Of a stretch of DNA of 64,000 nucleotides, positions 58,827 to 64,000 are shown in pieces. Position 1 is the first letter of the stretch, and every line of letters begins with the position of its first letter. The notes below the pieces were generated by a model. The model saw nothing but the letters and a program-made list of their open reading frames with translations. It ran no database searches and was not told where the DNA came from. The translations under genes and the position numbers were made by a program. The DNA is from an uncultured Collinsella sp. (GTDB taxonomy: Bacteria; Actinomycetota; Coriobacteriia; Coriobacteriales; Coriobacteriaceae): assembly GCA_900751755.1 (NCBI GenBank), contig CAADSP010000025.1, positions 1 through 64,000 on the forward strand. The letters run 5' to 3'.

Positions 58827-59070
58827 GATTTTAACTGCGATTGCATTGGCGACGACTGTCGCGGCTGGTGCCTTTGCTGGATATAAGATCGCGACAGACG
58901 ATGAACTTCGAGGTCGTCTGCTTCGAGGTGCGCAAGATATCGTCGATACTTCCAAGAAGAAAATGGATGTTATGACAGGAGATGTTGCCATGCGTACTGC
59001 TCAGGTAACGAAGAATCCCAAGATTAATCAAGGCTGGGTTAGCAACCAATGGGAGAATGTAGGCTATTAG
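58816..59070 (+). CDS. Small membrane-anchored protein coupled to parB (YtxH-like)
   Basis: 84 aa from ATG 58816, with GGAGG provided by the end of parB. A hydrophobic N-terminus (ILTAIALATTVAAGAFAGYKI) is followed by a charged segment (DDELRGRLLRGAQDIVDTSKKKMDVM) and a polar end. The pattern resembles YtxH-like proteins, which have one N-terminal helix and a coiled, charged cytoplasmic or external part. Overlapping translation with parB suggests linked function or only operon convenience. No established role. Confidence 0.7.
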   Translation: MRNKILTAIALATTVAAGAFAGYKIATDDELRGRLLRGAQDIVDTSKKKMDVMTGDVAMRTAQVTKNPKINQGWVSNQWENVGY

Positions 59071-59078
59071 GTACCTAA
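59067..59078. promoter_or_regulatory. TTAGGTACCTAA palindrome at the small gene's stop
   Basis: Identical 12-bp palindrome to 55563-55574; the TAG stop codon (59068-59070) is inside it. Confidence 0.35.
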
Positions 59079-59098
59079 CAATTACTCAGCATATTTTG

Positions 59099-59136
59099 AA
59101 GGGTCCTTGTCTGATTCATGAGACAAGGACCCCTTA
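59099..59136. terminator. Terminator between parB operon and rlmN
   Basis: GGGTCCTTGTCT pairs with AGACAAGGACCC (59101-59112 with 59121-59132), with CTTATTTT after. It serves convergent genes. Confidence 0.85.
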
Positions 59137-59235
59137 TTTTGGCCGTAAAAAATGGGACCTGTAGCAACTGATTCAAAATTGAGGTCATTAAATGAAACGG
59201 CTCCGATTGCATATTCTGCAACCGTAGCCGTTTGA

Positions 59236-59251
59236 TGTTTCACATGAAACG
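59236..59251. other. Degenerate parS
   Basis: TGTTTCACATGAAACG, two mismatches from the perfect sites 2.2 kb away, in the gap before rlmN. Confidence 0.5.
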
Positions 59252-59269
59252 TTTTGGGGCGCGACTCCC

Positions 59270-60322
59270 CTATGCGTTCTTCTGAACTTTGAAGCGCTGC
59301 TTCAGCTGTCCGCAAGCGGCGTCAATATCGTTACCACGGGAGTTGCGAATCGTGGTCTCGATGCCACGGGACTCAAGACGACGCTGAAGATCCTCAACCT
59401 TATGAATCGGCGACGGCTTGAGCGGGCTGCCCTCGATGTCGTTAAGCTGAATCAGGTTAACGTGGCACAGCGTTCCCTCGCAGAAGTCGCAGAGCGCCTG
59501 CATCTCGGGATTCGTATCGTTGACGCCTTCGATCATGGCATACTCATAGGTCGGGCGGCGGCCAGTCTTCTCGGTGTAAAGCTGAAGCGCCTCGTGAAGT
59601 CGAAGCAGCGTGTACTTCTTAACGCCGGGCATGAGCTTATTGCGCGTCGACTGGATGGCGGAATGCAGGGAAACGGCAAGCGTGAACTGCTCGGGGATGT
59701 CGGCAAATTTGCGAATACCTGGAATAACGCCGCTGGTAGAGACGGTGAGGTGGCGAGCGCCAATACCGATGCCATCGGGGTCGTTGAGGATTCGCAGCGC
59801 CTTGAGAACCTCATCGTAGTTGGCAAACGGCTCGCCCTGACCCATGAAGACAACGCTCGTGGCACGCTCGCCAAAGTCGTTGGATACATGAAGTACCTGG
59901 TCGACGATCTCTTGAGCGGTCAGAGAACGCTTGAGGCCGTTGAGACCGGTAGCGCAAAAGGCGCAGCCCATGCCACAGCCTGCCTGGGTGGAAACGCAGA
60001 CGGAAAGCTTGTTGCGACGGGGCATACCGACAGTCTCGACGGAAATGCCGTCGTGGTACTCGAGCAGGTACTTGCGAGAGCCATCTTTGGAAACCTGCTT
60101 GGTGAGTTCAGTCGGCGTGTCAAAGGCAAAAGCCTCTTTAAGCTGCTCGCGGAAAGCCTTGGGAAGGTTGGTCATATCGTCAAACGAACAAACGTTCTTC
60201 TCAAAGACCCATTCGATGAGCTGCTTCGCGCGGAAGGCGGGCTGGCCAAGTTCGGCCACGAGCTCGCGAATATCGTTTTGGCTCAAGTCGCGAATGTCCT
60301 GAGATTTAGTCCTGGGATTCAT
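59270..60322 (-). CDS. rlmN: Dual-specificity 23S rRNA/tRNA adenine-C2 methyltransferase RlmN
   Basis: 350 aa with GAAAGG upstream of ATG 60322. It is a radical SAM enzyme: CxxxCxxC motif in CGMGCAFCATG, then FMGQGEPFANYDEV and the SLHS region. The C-terminal Cys of GNDIDAACGQL is the methyl-carrying residue in the family; an N-terminal RAKQLIEWVF helical domain is present. It is the only minus-strand gene to the right of the origin in the window. Confidence 0.96.
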   Translation of the reverse strand: MNPRTKSQDIRDLSQNDIRELVAELGQPAFRAKQLIEWVFEKNVCSFDDMTNLPKAFREQLKEAFAFDTPTELTKQVSKDGSRKYLLEYHDGISVETVGMPRRNKLSVCVSTQAGCGMGCAFCATGLNGLKRSLTAQEIVDQVLHVSNDFGERATSVVFMGQGEPFANYDEVLKALRILNDPDGIGIGARHLTVSTSGVIPGIRKFADIPEQFTLAVSLHSAIQSTRNKLMPGVKKYTLLRLHEALQLYTEKTGRRPTYEYAMIEGVNDTNPEMQALCDFCEGTLCHVNLIQLNDIEGSPLKPSPIHKVEDLQRRLESRGIETTIRNSRGNDIDAACGQLKQRFKVQKNA

Positions 60323-60407
60323 GGAAGCCTTTCGATTTTGGGGAAACGTAGAGGGTATCGCTACAATATGGTATCAGCTGCAGAAATTATAGAGGAGGAG
60401 TCTGCCC

Positions 60408-61373
60408 ATGCCGGGTAAAAGCCTAGAGAACATGCACGTAGCGGTCTTGGCGGGCGGTCTTTCCGCCGAGCGTGAGATCTCGCTCAATTCGGGAAAGAAC
60501 GTCGTGGTTGCCTTGAAGGAGGCCGGCTACACCTCGGTGGAGCTGCTCGACACGGCCGCCGATGACTTCATGGTAACCATGGCGACCGGCGGTTTCGACG
60601 TGGCATTTATCGCCTTGCACGGCGCCGGCGGTGAGGATGGCGCCATGCAAGGTGCCATGGAGACCCTGGGTATCCCCTACACGGCTTCGGGCGTGCTCGC
60701 GAGCGCCTGCGGTGCCGACAAGGAGGTCTCTAAGCTCCTGTACGCCAAGGCGGGCATTCCCATTGCCCCCGGCCTTGCGCTCGAGGTGGGCGATGAAGTC
60801 GATATCGATCATATCGTCGAGGTCTGTGGCGAGCGCTGCTTTGTGAAGCCGGCCGTCAACGGTTCCAGCTATGGCATTTCACTGGTCCATGAGCCCTCCG
60901 AGCTGCCCGCGGCAATCGCCAAGGCGTTTGAGTACGGCGACAAAGTGCTGGTCGAGAAGTGCATCGAGGGTACCGAGATCACCGTCGGCGTATACGGTGA
61001 AGATGACGTGCGCGCCCTGCCGATTGTCGAGATTCGTAAGCCCGAGGACTGCGAGTTCTACGATCTGGACGTGAAATATGTCGACCCTACGGACATCCAT
61101 CGCATTCCGGCGCAGATTTCACCTGAGAACTACGCTCGTGCCCAGGAGCTTGCCTGTGCCGCTCACAAGGCGCTCGGTTGCCTGGGCATCTCGCGCAGCG
61201 ATTTTATCGTGAGCGAGGACGGCCCCGTTATCCTCGAGACCAATACCATTCCCGGCATGACCGATACGTCGCTGTATCCGGATGAGATCCGCCACACCGA
61301 CGACATGACGTTCCCGCAGGTCTGTGACAGCCTGATCCGTATGGGCCTTCGTCGAGCGGGCATTGCATGCTAA
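60408..61373 (+). CDS. ddl: D-alanine-D-alanine ligase
   Basis: 321 aa with GAGGAGG before ATG 60408. It joins two D-Ala for the peptidoglycan stem. Motifs seen are VLAGGLSAEREISLNSG, ALHGAGGEDGAMQG (loop one), CFVKPAVNGSSYGISLV, GVYGEDDVRALPIVEI, and VILETNTIPGMTDTSLYP. YGIS with the central Tyr favours the D-Ala (not D-Lac) product in the usual reading. It overlaps the next gene by 7 bp. Confidence 0.95.
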   Translation: MPGKSLENMHVAVLAGGLSAEREISLNSGKNVVVALKEAGYTSVELLDTAADDFMVTMATGGFDVAFIALHGAGGEDGAMQGAMETLGIPYTASGVLASACGADKEVSKLLYAKAGIPIAPGLALEVGDEVDIDHIVEVCGERCFVKPAVNGSSYGISLVHEPSELPAAIAKAFEYGDKVLVEKCIEGTEITVGVYGEDDVRALPIVEIRKPEDCEFYDLDVKYVDPTDIHRIPAQISPENYARAQELACAAHKALGCLGISRSDFIVSEDGPVILETNTIPGMTDTSLYPDEIRHTDDMTFPQVCDSLIRMGLRRAGIAC

Positions 61374-64000
61374 TCGAGGACGCGGTTTCGTCAGGAACGC
61401 CGCAGTTTGTCATCGACTCCTATGCCACGCTTGCCGAACGCGCCAAAACGCAGTCCTTCGGCCTTATCGAGGAAGATGTGATTGTCCTCGATACCGAGAC
61501 CACGGGTCTTTCGGTGCAGGACAACGAGCTGATCGAGATCTCGGCGGCCCGTCTTTCGGGCCGCGAGGTTATCGACCGCTTCGATACCTTCGTGCATCCC
61601 AAGCAGCTGATTCCCGCCGAGATTACCGAGCTCACGAGCATTACAAATGCCGATGTGGCAGATGCCCCGTCGGCCGTTGAGGCCGTCGCCGCCCTCGCCG
61701 ATTTTGTCGGTGGTTGCCCGGTGATTGCACATAACGCCACGTTCGACCGCTCGTTTATCGAGTCGGTCAAAGGCGGTGTCAACGTGAGCGATATTTGGAT
61801 CGATTCGCTGGCGCTGTCGCGCATCGCGCTACCGCGCCTGGCCTCGCACAAGCTGTCTTTTATGGCCGATCTGTTTGGCTGTGACTCGGTATCACACCGT
61901 GCCAATGCCGACGTCGACGCCCTGTGTGGCGTATGGCGCGTGTTGCTTGTGGCACTCACCGACTTGCCCCAGGGCCTCATGGCGCGCCTAGCCGACATGC
62001 ATCCGGACGTGCCTTGGTCCTATCGTCCTATCTTCTCATTCTTGGCAGGGCAGAACCCTGGTTCTATCTTCTCTCTCAGCGCCGCTCGTGCTGACGTTCT
62101 CAAGGCCGATCGCGCCGACGATCGGGTGGACGCCGACGAACTACCGGTCCTCAAGATGCCGAGTCGTGAAGAGATTGAGGCAGACTATGCGCCGGGTGGC
62201 CTGGTCAATCGCATGTATCCCACTTACGAGCCGCGTGATGAGCAGATCGCGATGGCGCTCGAGGCCCGCGATGCGCTGGTCACGGGCACTCATCGTGTAA
62301 TTGAGGCGGGCACAGGCGTCGGCAAATCGATGGCCTATCTGGTGCCTTTTGCCGAGGCGGCACGCCGTAACAACATCACGGTTGGTATTGCGACCAAATC
62401 GAACAATCTAGCCGACCAGCTCATGTATCATGAGCTTCCAAAACTTGCCGAGCAACTGGAAGGTGGTCTGTCATTTTGCGCTCTCAAGGGGTATGACCAC
62501 TATCCGTGCCTGCGCAAGCTTGAGCGCATGAGCCGCGGCCAGGTCGAGATTACCACCAAGCGCGATCCGGCGGACACGCTCACGGCGGTCGCGGTCATTA
62601 TGGCGTACGTCTGCCAATCAGCCGATGGCGACCTCGACTCACTTGGCATTCGGTGGCGCAGCGTCAACCGCCCCGACTTTACGACGGCCTCGCGCGAGTG
62701 TGCTCGTCGCCTCTGCCCGTTTTTCCCTGATAAATGCTTGGTCCACGGCGCTCGCCGTCGTGCGGCGCATGCCGATGTGGTGGTCACCAACCATTCCCTG
62801 CTGTTCCGTAACGTCGCGGCCGAGGGCAGGATTTTGCCTCCGATTCGTCATTGGGTAATCGACGAGGCCCATTCCATCGAGCGCGAGGCGCGCCGTCAGT
62901 GGGCGCGCGTGGTGTCGGCGGACGAATCACGCGTTCTGTTTGAGCGCCTGGGTGGCTCGAGCACCGGTGCGCTAAGCCAGGTCTCCCGTGATTTGGCAAC
63001 CTCTGAGGGCTCTACACTCTATCTGGGCCTTACTGCCAAGGCGACGTCGACGGTTGCGCGCGCGAGCATGGCAATCGCCGACGTGTTCGATGGCGTTCGC
63101 GAGCTCGGCCGCCGTGCCCGTGGGGGTTATGACAATGCCAATCTATGGATTGGCCCCGAGTTGCGCGAATCTGACGACTGGCATGATTTCTTACCGTCGG
63201 CCTACACTGCCATCGACGCATTGGAACAAGCTGACAAGAGCGTCGATGCGCTGGTGCAAGCCGTCGCCGCCGACAAGCCCGAGGTTGTTGTCGACCTGGG
63301 TGATATCTCGCGCCGCCTGCACGAGCTGGCCGAGAACCTCAAGCTCATCATTGACGGTACCGACGAACACTACGTGTACTCGTTGCAGGTCAATCGAAGG
63401 CTGCGTGCCGGCGGCGAGTCGATGACCGCGGAGCGCATCGATATTGGCGAGGCCTTGGCAACCGAGTGGCTACCCGAGGTCCACACGGCTATCTTCGCAT
63501 CGGCGACCATGACGGTTTCCAAGAGCTTTGAGCACTTTAACCATGCCGTCGGCCTCGATCGCATCGGCGCCTCGACATCATCGTCGCTGCACTTGGATTC
63601 GAGCTACGACTTCGATTCGAATATGGCTGTAGTCGTTGCGGGCGATATCCCCGATCCGCGCGATCGTGAGAGCTATCTTTCGGCGCTCGAGCGTGTGCTG
63701 GTCGACGCTCATCTTGCCATGGGCGGCTCGGTGCTCACGCTGTTCACCAATAGGCGTGACATGGAGGAGCTGTACGCTCGCGTCGAGCCCAAGATGGCTC
63801 GTGCGGGTCTGGAACTCAACTGCCAGCAGCGCAACTCGTCTCCTCGCCGTCTGCGCGATCGCTTTATCAACGAACCGACCTCGTCGCTCTTTGCGCTCAA
63901 GGCCTTTTGGGAGGGGTTTGACGCCAGCGGTGAGACGCTGCGCTGCGTCATCATCCCCAAGCTGCCGTTTTCGAGCCCCACAGACCCGCTCTCATGCGAG
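61367..64000 (+). CDS. dinG: DinG-like protein: DEDD exonuclease fused to Fe-S helicase (partial)
   Basis: 878 codons from ATG 61367 with no stop before the window ends. Residues about 43-200 are a DnaQ-like 3'-5' exonuclease: VIVLDTETTGLS, AHNATFDRSF, HRANADVDAL. From about residue 280 a superfamily 2 helicase follows: Walker A IEAGTGVGKSMAYLVP, four Cys suited to [4Fe-4S] (HYPCLRKL, then ECARRLCPFFPDKC), the DEAH box VIDEAHSIE, and near the end KLPFSSPTDPL. It unwinds or degrades DNA in repair. The start overlaps ddl by 7 bp. The extra exonuclease domain is as in Gram-positive DinG; the Fe-S Cys are absent from some of those. Confidence 0.88.
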   Translation, partial: MLIEDAVSSGTPQFVIDSYATLAERAKTQSFGLIEEDVIVLDTETTGLSVQDNELIEISAARLSGREVIDRFDTFVHPKQLIPAEITELTSITNADVADAPSAVEAVAALADFVGGCPVIAHNATFDRSFIESVKGGVNVSDIWIDSLALSRIALPRLASHKLSFMADLFGCDSVSHRANADVDALCGVWRVLLVALTDLPQGLMARLADMHPDVPWSYRPIFSFLAGQNPGSIFSLSAARADVLKADRADDRVDADELPVLKMPSREEIEADYAPGGLVNRMYPTYEPRDEQIAMALEARDALVTGTHRVIEAGTGVGKSMAYLVPFAEAARRNNITVGIATKSNNLADQLMYHELPKLAEQLEGGLSFCALKGYDHYPCLRKLERMSRGQVEITTKRDPADTLTAVAVIMAYVCQSADGDLDSLGIRWRSVNRPDFTTASRECARRLCPFFPDKCLVHGARRRAAHADVVVTNHSLLFRNVAAEGRILPPIRHWVIDEAHSIEREARRQWARVVSADESRVLFERLGGSSTGALSQVSRDLATSEGSTLYLGLTAKATSTVARASMAIADVFDGVRELGRRARGGYDNANLWIGPELRESDDWHDFLPSAYTAIDALEQADKSVDALVQAVAADKPEVVVDLGDISRRLHELAENLKLIIDGTDEHYVYSLQVNRRLRAGGESMTAERIDIGEALATEWLPEVHTAIFASATMTVSKSFEHFNHAVGLDRIGASTSSSLHLDSSYDFDSNMAVVVAGDIPDPRDRESYLSALERVLVDAHLAMGGSVLTLFTNRRDMEELYARVEPKMARAGLELNCQQRNSSPRRLRDRFINEPTSSLFALKAFWEGFDASGETLRCVIIPKLPFSSPTDPLSCE

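Overview
The window is a stretch of a high-GC Gram-positive chromosome centred on the replication origin. The gene set and order point to a gut actinobacterium of the class Coriobacteriia, most likely Collinsella. The supporting evidence is dnaA, dnaN, recF, a DciA-like gene, gyrB, gyrA and then tRNA-Ile/tRNA-Ala in the actinobacterial order, rpmH-rnpA-yidD-yidC-jag-rsmG-parA-parB on the other side, NfnAB-type flavoenzymes and a class B sortase. The taxonomic assignment is inferred from gene content and was not computed. No rRNA genes, CRISPR arrays, prophage or recognisable transposase genes are present.

Layout. 1-4.8 kb (+): the end of glmU, then prs, pth and an NfnA/NfnB pair. 4.9-8.6 kb (-): a polar amino-acid ABC transporter and a cytidylate-kinase-like gene. 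8.8-12.7 kb (-): YqeY-like protein, an extracytoplasmic peptidyl-prolyl isomerase, a lone PTS IIA and an AlbA-type ATPase. 13-31.9 kb is mainly nucleotide synthesis (purN, purM, purF, purE, carB, carA, purD, purA), interspersed with a membrane protein, a MoaE-like protein, sortase B, an ABC exporter and a Nudix hydrolase. 32-35.4 kb (-): dnaB and the rplI-rpsR-ssb-rpsF operon. 35.8-38.5 kb: two tRNA-Ser genes and two membrane protein genes. 38.6-42 kb (-): typA, two small unknown genes and a bifunctional-nuclease-family gene. 42-53.7 kb (-): tRNA-Ile/Ala/Ile, gyrA, gyrB, dciA-like, recF, dnaN, dnaA and a GHKL-ATPase/winged-helix gene. From 53.9 kb (+): rpmH through parB, a small coupled membrane protein gene, rlmN (-), ddl and a DinG-like exonuclease-helicase running off the end.

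Gene orientation flips at about 53.7-53.9 kb, as expected at a bidirectional origin. Divergent DnaA-box-like sequences lie on both sides of the dnaA/GHKL-ATPase gene pair, and the dnaA-dnaN gap carries an AT-rich stretch with a run of TAA/TAG trinucleotides. Three perfect parS sites spaced exactly 39 bp apart precede parA.

The most unusual features are: (1) the origin-embedded protein with a GHKL ATPase domain, a Gln/Pro/Tyr/Met-rich linker and a winged helix; (2) a DnaA whose DNA-recognition motif is altered, together with box-like sequences that do not match TTATCCACA; (3) a PyrR-type hairpin touching the carA Shine-Dalgarno; (4) many intergenic palindromes, including a family with a GGGACAG core placed at or just after stop codons, a pair sharing an 18-nt loop, and a 187-bp palindrome beside gyrA; (5) an inverted copy of the tRNA-Ser 3' end followed by stacked hairpins.
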